Assembly (NCBI RefSeq): GCF_000720255.1
Contig: NZ_JOJE01000003.1
Span: forward strand, 124,001 to 188,000
Origin: Streptomyces griseus subsp. griseus
GTDB taxonomy: Bacteria; Actinomycetota; Actinomycetes; Streptomycetales; Streptomycetaceae
Reading direction: 5' to 3'
Length of the DNA stretch: 64,000 nucleotides
Shown here piece after piece: positions 33,364 to 42,172 of the stretch. The notes beneath the pieces are model-generated. The model had not been told where the DNA came from. It worked only from the letters and a program-made list of their open reading frames with translations, and ran no database searches. Position numbers and translations under genes: made by a program. The first letter of the stretch is position 1. Each line of letters begins with the position of its first letter.

Positions 33364-34407
33364 ATGCGACAGGTCACCCGTAAAGGCCTCATGACGGTGG
33401 CGGCCGCGACCGGCGTCCTCGCCGCCGCCGGCGGTTACGCCCACGCCGACTCGGGTGCGAGCGGCTCCGCCACCAACTCACCGGGGGTGGCGTCCGGCAA
33501 CATGGTGCAGGCGCCGGTGCACGTGCCGGTGAACGTCTGCGGCAATACCGTCGACGTCATCGGTCTCCTCAACCCGGCGGTGGGCAACAAGTGCGCCAAC
33601 ACCGGTGGTGGCGGCGCTTCGCGCGGATACGGGGACTCCGGCGGGTACGGCGGTCACGGTGGTCACGGTGGTCATGGCGGCTCGCACGCGAGCGGACACA
33701 CGGGCGGCTCGCCCGGCGTGGCCTCGGGCAACCACATCCAGGCACCGGTCGACGCGCCGGTGAACGTCTGCGGCAACAGCGTCAACGCCGTCGGGCTCCT
33801 GAACCCGGCGACGGGCAACGAGTGCGCCAACACCGGTGGCGGATCCGGCGGGTACGGCGACTCGGGCGGGCACGGCGGTCATGGCGGCCACGGTGGCTCG
33901 GGCGGTCAAGGTGGCTCGGGCGGTCACGGTGGCTCGGGCGGTCACGGTGGCTCAGGCTCGCACGCGGGCGGGCACACCGGTGGTTCGCCCGGCGTCGGCT
34001 CCGGCAACCATGTCGAAGCGCCGGTCGACGTGCCGGCGAACGTCTGCGGCAACGGCGTCAGCGTCATCGGGCTCGGCAACACGGCCGTGGGCGACGACTG
34101 TGCCAACGGCGGCGGGCACACCCCGCCGAGCGGCGGTCACGAGACCACTCCGCCCGGCAACCCGACTCAGCCGGCCAACCCCGGGCAGCCCGGCACGCCG
34201 GGTACGCCGACCGCCCCGGGCGGCGAGCGGCCGGGCGGCTCCTCGCACGCCAACCACCCGGGCACCCGTTCCGTCGACGGACCGGCCGGCGCCGCACAGC
34301 TCGCGGAGACCGGCAGCGAGCTGCCGCTCGGCATCGCCCTGCCGGCGGGTGCGGGAGCGCTGCTCGCGGGCGCGGTCCTCTACCGCAAGGCCCGGGCCTC
34401 GGCCTGA
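33364..34407 (+). CDS. long chaplin with three chaplin domains and sortase signal
   Basis: This 347-residue cell-wall anchored chaplin has a Sec signal (residues 1-28). Three chaplin domains lie at about 39-79, 116-156 and 208-248, each with a Cys pair (59/77, 136/154, 228/246). The domains are joined by Gly/His-rich linkers, GYGGHGGHGGHGGSH and a longer GGSGGHGG series. A Pro-rich stretch is followed by the sortase motif LAETG at 313-317, a membrane helix and a basic tail. Long chaplins such as ChpA-C normally have two domains, so this one has an extra copy. It occupies the chpC position next to chpH. ATG 33364 has AGGGA upstream. Confidence 0.93.
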   Translation: MRQVTRKGLMTVAAATGVLAAAGGYAHADSGASGSATNSPGVASGNMVQAPVHVPVNVCGNTVDVIGLLNPAVGNKCANTGGGGASRGYGDSGGYGGHGGHGGHGGSHASGHTGGSPGVASGNHIQAPVDAPVNVCGNSVNAVGLLNPATGNECANTGGGSGGYGDSGGHGGHGGHGGSGGQGGSGGHGGSGGHGGSGSHAGGHTGGSPGVGSGNHVEAPVDVPANVCGNGVSVIGLGNTAVGDDCANGGGHTPPSGGHETTPPGNPTQPANPGQPGTPGTPTAPGGERPGGSSHANHPGTRSVDGPAGAAQLAETGSELPLGIALPAGAGALLAGAVLYRKARASA

Positions 34408-34436
34408 CCCGGTGGGTGCGCACCCCGTCGGTGCGC

Positions 34437-34476
34437 AAACGGAGCGGGCCCCGGCACCCCGGGGCCCGCTCCGTTT
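34437..34476. terminator. bidirectional terminator between long chaplin and DUF5703 genes
   Basis: A perfect 18-bp stem, AAACGGAGCGGGCCCCGG and its complement, encloses a 4-base loop. The outer AAA/TTT pairs supply a short T run in either direction. Confidence 0.9.
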
Positions 34477-34490
34477 CCGCCGATCCCACC

Positions 34491-34679
34491 TCACCAGGTG
34501 GCGCGCACCTGGCGGATGATCCTGCGGCGCAACCGCACCCTGCGGCTGCCGTCACGCAGCAGGCTCAGGCGGTACAACTCCCAGTTTCCGTACTCGGCGT
34601 GGTCGGTCAGCAGGCGTGCCGTCTCCTTGCGGGAGACCCCGCGCGGTACGTACACGTCGACAAATTCGTATTCCGGCAT
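34491..34679 (-). CDS. DUF5703 family small basic protein
   Basis: This 62-residue protein begins MPEYEFVDVYVPRGVSRKE and ends with a strongly basic stretch, RRVRLRRRIIRQVR. It is conserved in streptomycetes next to the chaplin genes and is of unknown function. The ATG at 34679 is eight bases downstream of CACAAT, so the mRNA may be leaderless. The start-to-start distance to the divergent gene is only 47 bp. Confidence 0.75.
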   Translation of the reverse strand: MPEYEFVDVYVPRGVSRKETARLLTDHAEYGNWELYRLSLLRDGSRRVRLRRRIIRQVRATW

Positions 34680-34726
34680 CGCATCTATTGTGCGGGCTGG
34701 GGCCCGGTACGGATAGCGTCTGCACT

Positions 34727-35422
34727 ATGTCTGATGCTGCGCAGCCCACCGCTGCCGAGGTACGCGCCGCCGCCGAGCGGGTCAAGACCGCGCTCGACCG
34801 TCACCTGGCGGCGGTCGAAAGCCGGTCGGGGGAGGACGACCCGGCCGTCTACGAGGCGTTCAACCAGCTGGCCGCGGCCGCAGAGGTGTACGACGAACTG
34901 CTCTACGACCGCTACGACGAGGTCACCCCGTTCGAGATCCCCGGTGCGGAGGACTCGCTGCCGCCGTACACGGGCCCCGAGGAACCGAACGCGCTGAGCG
35001 TGCTGATCCGCCGCGACTACTCCGTGGCGGAGCCGCAGCGGCTGCTGGCCCAGGCGCAGCGGATCGAGGCGGCGGACGGCGAGGGCAGGGGCGCGGAGGC
35101 CGCCGGCACGGTGCACGGCGCGCTGGGCATCCTGTTCGGTGAGTTCGAGCCGGACGAGATCGCCTCCCGGCACAAGGAGTTCGGCCTGGAGGAGGGCGAC
35201 TCGACGCTCTGGGTGACGGCCGCGGAGGAGCCGAGCGACCCCGGTGAGTGGCTGGAGGCGCCGTTCGACCAGGTCGACCCGCAGCAGGTGGTCTGCCGCT
35301 TCGACGTCAGCGCCGTCTTCGACGACGAGCTCGACGACGACGTCGAGGATGACCTCGATCCGGACCTGGACGCCGAGCTGGACGAAGACGAGGACCTGGA
35401 ACCCCTGGACGCGGACCGCTAG
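34727..35422 (+). CDS. conserved hypothetical protein with acidic C-terminal tail
   Basis: This 231-residue soluble protein has a helical N-terminal region (AAEVRAAAERVKTALDRHL) followed by an alpha/beta core. The last 30 residues are almost all Asp, Glu and Leu, beginning DDELDDDVEDDLD. Such a tail could mimic nucleic acid or bind basic proteins. There is no ribosome site before ATG 34727, but a TAGCGT hexamer lies about nine bases upstream, consistent with a leaderless transcript. I do not recognise a function. Confidence 0.75.
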   Translation: MSDAAQPTAAEVRAAAERVKTALDRHLAAVESRSGEDDPAVYEAFNQLAAAAEVYDELLYDRYDEVTPFEIPGAEDSLPPYTGPEEPNALSVLIRRDYSVAEPQRLLAQAQRIEAADGEGRGAEAAGTVHGALGILFGEFEPDEIASRHKEFGLEEGDSTLWVTAAEEPSDPGEWLEAPFDQVDPQQVVCRFDVSAVFDDELDDDVEDDLDPDLDAELDEDEDLEPLDADR

Positions 35423-35500
35423 CGCGGACCGCTAGCGCTGACCGCCGGCGCGGGGCGCACATCGGAAACCCGCGACGGCAGGACGACGGCAGTACGACGG

Positions 35501-35546
35501 CAACGGCGGCGGTACGGGAGCCCTGCTCTCCGTACCGCCGCCGTTG
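35501..35546. terminator. bidirectional terminator
   Basis: A perfect 17-bp stem, CAACGGCGGCGGTACGG and its complement, with a 12-base loop lies between the convergent acidic-tail gene and the RecD-like gene. Confidence 0.85.
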
Positions 35547-35572
35547 CCCTCCCAGGTGGGCTGGTCGCGGCC

Positions 35573-37852
35573 TCAGCCGGCCGCCGGTACCTGGGTCCCC
35601 AGCAGGACGGGCAGGCGGGTCGTGCGAGGCTTCGCCGGGACCTCGGCCACGGCCCTCGGGAGGGCCTGTTCCACACCGTGGACGACGGACAGGTGGCGCT
35701 CAGCCCGGGCGAACGCCGTGTACACCCAGGGGCGGTTGAGCGCCGCTGCCGCGTCGCCGGGAAGGACCACGACCGCCGCGGGCCACCGGTTGCCCACCGC
35801 CTGGTGCGCGGTCAGCGCCCACCCGTGCCGCACGGAGTGCTCCACCCGTTCCCTCGGTACGACCACGGGGGCGCCCGCGCAGGACAGGTGCAGCCCGTCG
35901 GTGTCGGCCTTCACCACCTGGCCCGGCAGCGTCCGTCCGGGCGCGGGGGAGTAGGCGATCCGGTCGCCGGGGTCGAAGCCACCGAAGCGGCCGGGGCCGG
36001 GATTGAGCCGTTCCTTGAGGGCGGCGTTCAGCGCGCGGCTCCCGGCCGCGCCGCCGTGGCCCGGGGTGATCACCACCGTCTGCTCGGGCGGGACGCCGAG
36101 CGCCCGGGGCACCGAGTCCGCGACGAGCTGCACCGTGCGGTGCACGGCCTCGCCAGGGTCCCGCACCGGCACGATCACGATCTCCTTGCCGGGGGCGTCG
36201 ACCTGGTTCAGCTCACCCACGCCGACCCCCGAGACGAGTTCGCCGAGCGGACCCGGGTCCGGAGTGCGCGAGGCGACCTGCGGGCACACCCGCGCGGCGA
36301 GCAGGTCGGCGAAGACCCGCCCCGGACCGGCCGACCACAACACCGCCGGGTCGCCGCTCAGCAGCAGACGGGCCCCGTCCGGCAGCGACTCCACGACCAT
36401 CGCTGCGCTCTCCACGTCCAGCTGCGGCGCGTCCAGCACCACCAGGAGGTCGAGAGCCAGCGCCCCCTCGGCGTCCCGGCCGGGGCCTTCCGCGCCCGAG
36501 AGGAGCCCGGAGACGGTCACGACGGCGGGGTGGCCGTCGTCGCCGGTCCCGAGCAGGTCCGCGAACCGGCGGCTTCCGTCCGGGGTGTGGCAGGCCGCCA
36601 CGGCACGCAGGCCCAAGGCGCTCGCCGCGGCGACCAGCGCCGCCGGCTCCGCGCGGGCCGCCTCGCCGCCGGTGTGCAGCACGAGGCCGTGCCCGGCGAC
36701 GGCGCGGATCAGCTCCGCCGCGCTGCCCGAGGCCGACCCGACGGCCGACTCCCATGGCGTCGAGGCCTCTGTGGCCAGGGAGTTGACCAGGCGGGCCAGA
36801 CCGTCGGCGAGGCTCTCCTCGGCGAGCGCGTACTGCTCCAGGCCGACGAGGACACGCACCGGCCGGGCGCCTTCCTCCTGGTCGTCCTCCTCCGCGCCCT
36901 CCTGCTGCCGGGCAGGTGCGGGTGCCCCCGGCTCCTCCAGCGCGTCCTGGAAGACCAGCGCCTCGCCCTCGGCGATCGCGTCCTGCACGGCCGCGTCCGG
37001 GTCGGGTACACCCCGCTGGGCCAGGGCGGCGGTGAGCGCCGGCAGCTCCAGGGCGGTGTGTCCGGCCAGCGCCGCCTGCTCCAGGAGCCAGACGATGACG
37101 GCCCGGCCACGCCGTTCGTCGTCCGGGCCGCACTCCGCGCCGAGCAGCGCCCGCGCGAAGCCGTCGGCCTGCTCGGGCCGCACCCCGCCGACCCGCAGCA
37201 GCTGCCACGGGTCCGCGCGCAGGACGTCCTGCGCGCCCTCACCGAGCACCGCGGTGACCTGCGGGGCCAGCGCTTCCGGCGCACCGCCGCCGACCAGCAC
37301 GCTGCGGACGGCCTCGACTGTCTCCGGGGCCGGAGCCGACGTCACCTCGGCGGCCGGGACGGGCAGGGGCTGCGGACGCCGTACGGGCTCCGGGGCGTGA
37401 CGGCGCGGGGCCGGCTCCGGCTCGGCGAAGACGGGGGCCACGGGCTTGGTCCCGCTCTCCACGGCCCGCACCGCCGCGAGCAGGTCGGCGGCCTTTCCGC
37501 TCAACTTGCCGCCGCTGTCGATCGACTCCTTCTTCTCCGCCTTCCGCCGCGCGATCCGCTCCCGCTCCACCCGCTGCGCAGCCAACTCGGCCTCGCCCTC
37601 GGACAGCTGAGCGCCGGTTTCGCCCTCCGCGCTCGTGCCCTCGGCGGCGCCCGGCTCCGAGCGGTCGGCCCCGGCCGAATCCCCGGCCTCCTGGCCTGCC
37701 TCCTCAGTGGCGCCCCCGGCCGGACCGCCTCCGGCACCCGTGCCCGCGTCCTCGCCCGTCGCCGAGCTCTCCTGCGGGCCGGCGTCGGCGGAGCCGTCCG
37801 TGTCCGGGGGCCCCGGGTCGGTGTTCTCCGTGGTCTCCGGCTCCGTGCTCAC
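35573..37852 (-). CDS. RecD-like helix-hairpin-helix protein with degenerate ATPase motifs
   Basis: This 759-residue protein has a long acidic, low-complexity N-terminus (about residues 1-100). Helix-hairpin-helix-like segments follow (LLRVGGVRPEQADGFARAL), then a superfamily 1 helicase-like core. The expected Walker A GGPGTGKT is replaced by HTGGEAARAEP, with no lysine or following Ser/Thr. Motif II is reduced to VVLDAPQLD, motif III reads LLLSGDPAVL, and motif V is recognisable as ALTAHQAVGNRWP. It therefore looks like a RecD2-family protein that has lost ATP hydrolysis. It starts with GTG overlapping the aldo/keto reductase stop (GTGA). A role in DNA binding is inference. Confidence 0.75.
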   Translation of the reverse strand: MSTEPETTENTDPGPPDTDGSADAGPQESSATGEDAGTGAGGGPAGGATEEAGQEAGDSAGADRSEPGAAEGTSAEGETGAQLSEGEAELAAQRVERERIARRKAEKKESIDSGGKLSGKAADLLAAVRAVESGTKPVAPVFAEPEPAPRRHAPEPVRRPQPLPVPAAEVTSAPAPETVEAVRSVLVGGGAPEALAPQVTAVLGEGAQDVLRADPWQLLRVGGVRPEQADGFARALLGAECGPDDERRGRAVIVWLLEQAALAGHTALELPALTAALAQRGVPDPDAAVQDAIAEGEALVFQDALEEPGAPAPARQQEGAEEDDQEEGARPVRVLVGLEQYALAEESLADGLARLVNSLATEASTPWESAVGSASGSAAELIRAVAGHGLVLHTGGEAARAEPAALVAAASALGLRAVAACHTPDGSRRFADLLGTGDDGHPAVVTVSGLLSGAEGPGRDAEGALALDLLVVLDAPQLDVESAAMVVESLPDGARLLLSGDPAVLWSAGPGRVFADLLAARVCPQVASRTPDPGPLGELVSGVGVGELNQVDAPGKEIVIVPVRDPGEAVHRTVQLVADSVPRALGVPPEQTVVITPGHGGAAGSRALNAALKERLNPGPGRFGGFDPGDRIAYSPAPGRTLPGQVVKADTDGLHLSCAGAPVVVPRERVEHSVRHGWALTAHQAVGNRWPAAVVVLPGDAAAALNRPWVYTAFARAERHLSVVHGVEQALPRAVAEVPAKPRTTRLPVLLGTQVPAAG

Positions 37853-38844
37853 AGCGTGCTCCAGTCGTGATCGGGATAGCGGTGCACGGGCGCCGACACG
37901 TCGTCGAGCGCCCGGCAGATCTCGTCAGGAAGATTAAGGGCCTCCACTGACAACGCCGCCGTCAGCTGCTGCGCGTTGCGCGCGCCGATGACCGGCGCCG
38001 CCACTCCGGGACGGTCGCGGATCCAGGCGAGCGCCACGTGGAGCGGCGTCACCGCGAGCCCGTCCGCCGCCGTCGTCACCGCGTCCACGATCCGGCTCGC
38101 GGTGTCGTCGAGGTAGGGCGCGACGAACGGCGCGAAGTGCTCCGACGCACCGCGGGAGTCCGGCGGCGTGGCGGTGCGGTACTTGCCGGTGAGGACCCCG
38201 CGGCCCAGCGGCGAGGAGGGCAGCAGCCCGACGCCCAGGTCCAGCGCGGCCGGCAGCACCTCACGCTCCACCCCGCGCTGCAACAGCGAGTACTCCATCT
38301 GCGTCCCCGCCAGCCGCGTCCGTACCCCCGGTGCCGCGAGCTGCCAGGTCGCCGCCTTGGCGAGCTGCCAGCCGGAGACGTTGGAGACGGCCGCATAGCG
38401 CGCCCGGCCGCTGGAGACCGCCAGGTCGAGGGCCTGGAGGCTCTCCTCGAGCGGCGTCTCGGGGTCGTAGACGTGCAGGTGCCACAGGTCGACGTAGTCC
38501 GTGCCGAGGCGGCCGAGGGAGGCGTCGAGCGCCGCGAGCAGATGTCCGCGTGAACCGTCGACGCGCCGCTCCGGGTCGGGCACGCTGCCCGCCTTGGTGG
38601 AGATCACCAGGTCGCGCCGGGGCACGAGGCCGTCTATGAGGCGTCCGAGCAGATACTCGGCCTCTCCGTCGCCGTACGCGTCCGCCGTGTCGACGAGGGT
38701 CCCGCCCGCTTCCCAGAACGTCTTCAAGAGGTCCGCCGCGTCGTGCTCGTCGGTGTCACGGCCCCACGTCAGGGTGCCGAGCCCGATGCGGGACACACGC
38801 AGGCCGGTACGGCCGAGATGCCTCTGCTCCATGTCGGTCGACAT
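37849..38844 (-). CDS. aldo/keto reductase
   Basis: This 331-residue TIM-barrel NADPH reductase has DTADAYGDGEAEYLLG (catalytic Asp and Tyr), STKAG (catalytic Lys) and LWHLHVYDP (catalytic His). The C-terminal segment PVIGARNAQQL is the cofactor phosphate region. The substrate is unknown. ATG 38844 gives the N-terminus MSTDMEQRHLGRTG; ATG 38832 is equally near the family start. It precedes and overlaps the RecD-like gene by four bases, so the two may be cotranscribed. Confidence 0.87.
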   Translation of the reverse strand: MSTDMEQRHLGRTGLRVSRIGLGTLTWGRDTDEHDAADLLKTFWEAGGTLVDTADAYGDGEAEYLLGRLIDGLVPRRDLVISTKAGSVPDPERRVDGSRGHLLAALDASLGRLGTDYVDLWHLHVYDPETPLEESLQALDLAVSSGRARYAAVSNVSGWQLAKAATWQLAAPGVRTRLAGTQMEYSLLQRGVEREVLPAALDLGVGLLPSSPLGRGVLTGKYRTATPPDSRGASEHFAPFVAPYLDDTASRIVDAVTTAADGLAVTPLHVALAWIRDRPGVAAPVIGARNAQQLTAALSVEALNLPDEICRALDDVSAPVHRYPDHDWSTL

Positions 38845-39024
38845 TACTGGCCGGAACTGGGACGTGGGCTGCCTGTGGATAACCGATTTCCCGGTGCTCC
38901 CGCCGCATTTCGGGCGCCCTCCCGCCGACGCGCGGACCTCGCCGTCGCCGCCCCGGTACGCGACCCTCACCACATCCCCGTCTCCTCTGCCCGCGCCCGC
39001 GCTAAGGTCTCCGCGACAGGGACG

Positions 39025-39038
39025 TTACTGATCAGTAA
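39025..39038. promoter_or_regulatory. perfect palindrome, TetR-like operator before LLM oxidoreductase
   Basis: TTACTGATCAGTAA is a perfect 14-bp palindrome, AT-rich against its surroundings. It ends 14 bp before the ATG, overlapping the promoter/ribosome-site region. Its form resembles operators of TetR regulators that control flavin oxidoreductases. No regulator gene is adjacent. Confidence 0.55.
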
Positions 39039-39052
39039 AAGGGGAATGGGCC

Positions 39053-40108
39053 ATGCAGCTCGGGATCAATCTCGGCTACTGGGGCGCCGGAATGGACGCG
39101 GACAACCTCGCCGTGGCCCAGGAGGCGGACCGGCTCGGGTACGCCGTGTGCTGGGCCGCCGAGGCCTACGGGTCCGACGCGGCCACCGTGCTCAGCTGGG
39201 TCGCCGCGCAGACCGAGCGGATCGACGTCGGCTCCGCCATCTTCCAGATCCCGGCCCGGCAGCCCGCGATGACCGCGATGACCGCGGCGACCCTCGACTC
39301 GCTCTCCGGCGGCCGTTTCCGGCTCGGCCTCGGCGTCTCGGGGCCGCAGGTCTCCGAGGGCTGGTACGGCGTCAAGTTCGACAAGCCGCTGTCCCGCACG
39401 CGCGAGTACGTCGAGATCGTGCGCAAGGCCATGACGCGGGAGCGGCTGTCCTACGAGGGCGAGCACTGGACGCTGCCGCTGCCCGGCGGCCCCGGCAAGC
39501 CCATCAAGCTGACCGTGCACCCGCAGCGCGAGCACATCCCGCTGTACATCGCCGCCATCGGGCCGAAGAACCTCGAGCAGACCGGTGAGATCGCCGACGG
39601 CGCGCTGCTCATCTTCCCGTCCGCCGAGCACCTCGAGGACACCACGATCACGCACCTGCGGGCCGGACGCGAGAAGGCCGGCAAGAGCCTCGACGGGTTC
39701 GACGTCTGCCCGACCCTGCCGCTCGCCGTCGGCGACGACAAGGACGTCGCCCGGCTCGCCGACACCTTCCGGCCCTACACCGCGCTCTACGTCGGCGGCA
39801 TGGGCAGCAGCAAGCAGAACTTCTACAACAAGCTCGCCCAGCGCATGGGGTACGAGCGGGAGGCCGCCGAGATCCAGGAAAAGTACCTCTCCGGTGACAA
39901 GGAGGGTGCCGCGGCCGCCATCCCGCACGACCTCATCGACAGCACCACGCTGCTCGGCTCGGTGGACCGCATCGCCGACCGGATGAAGGCCTACGCCGCT
40001 GCCGGGGTCACCACCCTCAGCCTCGCCCCGGCGGGTTTCACGCTCGACGAGCGGCTCGCCTCGCTGCGCGCCGGAGCGGCGGCCCTGGAGCGGGCCGGCC
40101 TGGCGTAA
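39053..40108 (+). CDS. LLM class F420-dependent oxidoreductase
   Basis: This 351-residue protein has the luciferase-like TIM barrel. The beginning MQLGINLGYWG and the segment GSAIFQIPARQPAMTAMTAATLD are typical of F420-dependent members related to F420-linked reductases of mycobacteria. The segment GRFRLGLGVSGPQVSEGWYG lies near residues 83-102. It probably oxidises or reduces an organic substrate with F420; the substrate is unknown. AAAGGGG precedes the ATG. The palindrome at 39025 suggests inducible expression. Confidence 0.87.
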   Translation: MQLGINLGYWGAGMDADNLAVAQEADRLGYAVCWAAEAYGSDAATVLSWVAAQTERIDVGSAIFQIPARQPAMTAMTAATLDSLSGGRFRLGLGVSGPQVSEGWYGVKFDKPLSRTREYVEIVRKAMTRERLSYEGEHWTLPLPGGPGKPIKLTVHPQREHIPLYIAAIGPKNLEQTGEIADGALLIFPSAEHLEDTTITHLRAGREKAGKSLDGFDVCPTLPLAVGDDKDVARLADTFRPYTALYVGGMGSSKQNFYNKLAQRMGYEREAAEIQEKYLSGDKEGAAAAIPHDLIDSTTLLGSVDRIADRMKAYAAAGVTTLSLAPAGFTLDERLASLRAGAAALERAGLA

Positions 40109-40131
40109 CCGAGGCCCACAGAGGTTTTCCG

Positions 40132-40171
40132 CGGCCGTGGTGGGGGCTCGGGGTCCACCCCGCCACGGCCG
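40132..40171 (+). terminator. terminator downstream of LLM oxidoreductase
   Basis: A 14-bp stem, CGGCCGTGGTGGGG against CCCCGCCACGGCCG with one G-U pair, begins 24 bp after the stop and has a 12-base loop. Confidence 0.7.
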
Positions 40172-40323
40172 TCACGGAGAGCAACGCGCCGCGGGGCGCG
40201 CGGTTACGCCCTGGCGTGACCGCGGCGGTCCTCCTTTTGGCCGAGTCGTCCGACACAGCTGTTGCAGCGTCCCCCACGCGGTATTTGACTCGTTCTGCGG
40301 AGTCCTGCGGAGAGGTGCCTCAC

Positions 40324-41112
40324 ATGCTTTCGGCCAAGAGTCTGTTCCAGGAGATCCTCGACGACGACGAGTCCTTCCAGCTCTTCTGCTCCATCGCCGC
40401 CAGTGGGGAGAGCCAGGGCGGCTGGGAGAACGCCCGGATCGCCGCGCTCGTCCCGGAGAGCGAACGCGCGCTCGCCCCCAAGATCGCCCGCCATGGCGCC
40501 GACGAGGACAAGCACGGGCGGATCTTCAACGCTCTGCTGAGGAAGCGCGGTCTCGCTCCCGTGCCCGTCCCGCACGAGACCGACTACACGATGCTCCTGG
40601 AGAAGCACGGCATCGGACTCGCCCACGAGAAGCTCAGGGCCGACCGGCCGCTCACCCTGCAGGACCTCATCGTCTACCTGTCCCACAGCCGGGTCACCGA
40701 ACAGCGCGCCGCCGAACAGATGATGATGCTGCGGAAGTACTTCGAGGACCACCCGGTCGTCGGCAGGGCCGTCAGGATGATCTCCGACGACGAGGACAAC
40801 CACCTCGCCTACGCCCACGAGGAACTGCTGCGCTTCGCGGCCGCCGGACACGGCAGGTTCATCCAGCTGACGCTGCGCGAGTGCGCGCTCGCCGAGATCC
40901 GCGTCTACCGGGACGTCAGCCTCGCGGTCATGGACCACATGGGCCGCATCCTCGGCTGGCCCGGGGCCAAGTCGGCGGCCCTGGCGGCCGGCATCCACGC
41001 CGTGTACGCGTGGGAGCGGTTCGCGGGCTGGCGGCGCATGGTCACGCTGCAGATGCCCCAGCGCCGCGACGCCCTCGGCGGCCCGGCGGCCCCCGCCCAC
41101 GAGTTCGCCTGA
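40324..41112 (+). CDS. ferritin-like domain protein (putative di-iron)
   Basis: This 262-residue helical protein has two ExxH motifs, ADEDKHGRIFNALL (about residues 60-73) and SDDEDNHLAYAHEE (about 156-169), as expected for a di-iron centre in a four-helix ferritin-like bundle. It has no signal peptide. Whether it is an oxidase, an iron store or a hydroxylase for a carrier-bound substrate cannot be told. ATG 40324 is preceded by GGAGAGG. It is convergent with corA, only two bases between stops. Confidence 0.75.
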   Translation: MLSAKSLFQEILDDDESFQLFCSIAASGESQGGWENARIAALVPESERALAPKIARHGADEDKHGRIFNALLRKRGLAPVPVPHETDYTMLLEKHGIGLAHEKLRADRPLTLQDLIVYLSHSRVTEQRAAEQMMMLRKYFEDHPVVGRAVRMISDDEDNHLAYAHEELLRFAAAGHGRFIQLTLRECALAEIRVYRDVSLAVMDHMGRILGWPGAKSAALAAGIHAVYAWERFAGWRRMVTLQMPQRRDALGGPAAPAHEFA

Positions 41113-41114
41113 CG

Positions 41115-42110
41115 TCACAGCCAGCCCCGCCGCTTGAACATCCGGTACAGCAGTACTTCCAGGGCGCCCATCACCGCGATCACCACCGGGTACGACCACA
41201 CCCAGCGCAGCTCCGGCATGTGCTCGAAGTTCATGCCGTAGATCCCCGCGATCATGGTGGGGATCGCCGCCATGGCCGCCCACGAGGAGATCTTCCGCAT
41301 GTCGTCGTTCTGGCGCACGCTCATCTGCGCCAGATGCGCCGACAGGATGTCCGACACCAGCCGGTCCAGGCCCTCCACCGACTCGTTCACGCGTGTGAGG
41401 TGGTCGCTGACGTCCCGGAAGAAGGGCCGCGCCTTGTCGTCCACGAACGGCACCGACCCGCCGAACGGACCGGTGCCGGCGAGCCGGGACATGGGCAGCG
41501 CCAGCGGGCCCGTCGCCCGGCGGAACTCAAGGACCTGCCGCTTGAAGGTGTAGATCCGGGACGCGGTGTGCCGGGAGCCGCCACTGTCCGGCGAGAACAC
41601 CTCTGTCTCCAGCTCCTCCAAGTCCGTCTGCAACTCGCCCGCCACCTCCAGGTAGTGGTCGACGGAGGCGTCGCTCAGCGCGTACAGCACCGACGTCGGA
41701 CCCTTCGCCAGGAGTTCGGGCTCCTGCTCCAGCCGACGCCGTACCGCCGCCAGGGGCGTCCCCTCGCCGTGCCGGACGGTCACCACGAAACCGTCGCCGA
41801 GGAACACCATCACCTCACCGGTGGAGACGGCATCGCTCTCCGGCTCGTACACGACCGGCTTCAGCACCAGGAACAGCGAGTCGTCGTACACCTCCAGCTT
41901 GGGCCGCTGATGGGCCTTCAGGGCGTCCTCGACCGCCAGCGGATGCAGCTCGAACTCCCGAGTGACGTGTGCGAACTCCTCCTCACTGGGCTCGTGCAGC
42001 CCGATCCACACGAACCCGCCGCCGGCCCGTGCGTCCTCCAGGGCGTCCGAGAAGTCCTCGGGCCCCTGCGCACGGTGCCCGTCGCGATAGATGGCGCAGT
42101 CGACGATCAC
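41115..42110 (-). CDS. corA: magnesium/cobalt transporter CorA family
   Basis: This 331-residue channel has a large acidic cytosolic domain, a long helix, and two C-terminal transmembrane segments. The selectivity motif GMN occurs in IYGMNFEHMPEL. The tail RMFKRRGWL is basic and cytosolic, as in other CorA proteins. It starts with GTG 42110. It is divergent from the histidine phosphatase gene 62 bp away. Confidence 0.93.
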   Translation of the reverse strand: MIVDCAIYRDGHRAQGPEDFSDALEDARAGGGFVWIGLHEPSEEEFAHVTREFELHPLAVEDALKAHQRPKLEVYDDSLFLVLKPVVYEPESDAVSTGEVMVFLGDGFVVTVRHGEGTPLAAVRRRLEQEPELLAKGPTSVLYALSDASVDHYLEVAGELQTDLEELETEVFSPDSGGSRHTASRIYTFKRQVLEFRRATGPLALPMSRLAGTGPFGGSVPFVDDKARPFFRDVSDHLTRVNESVEGLDRLVSDILSAHLAQMSVRQNDDMRKISSWAAMAAIPTMIAGIYGMNFEHMPELRWVWSYPVVIAVMGALEVLLYRMFKRRGWL

Positions 42111-42172
42111 AGACAGAATCCTTCCCCCGCCCGCCCGCCGCAGTCCCCGCTCGTGCGCCTACGCTGGTCCGC

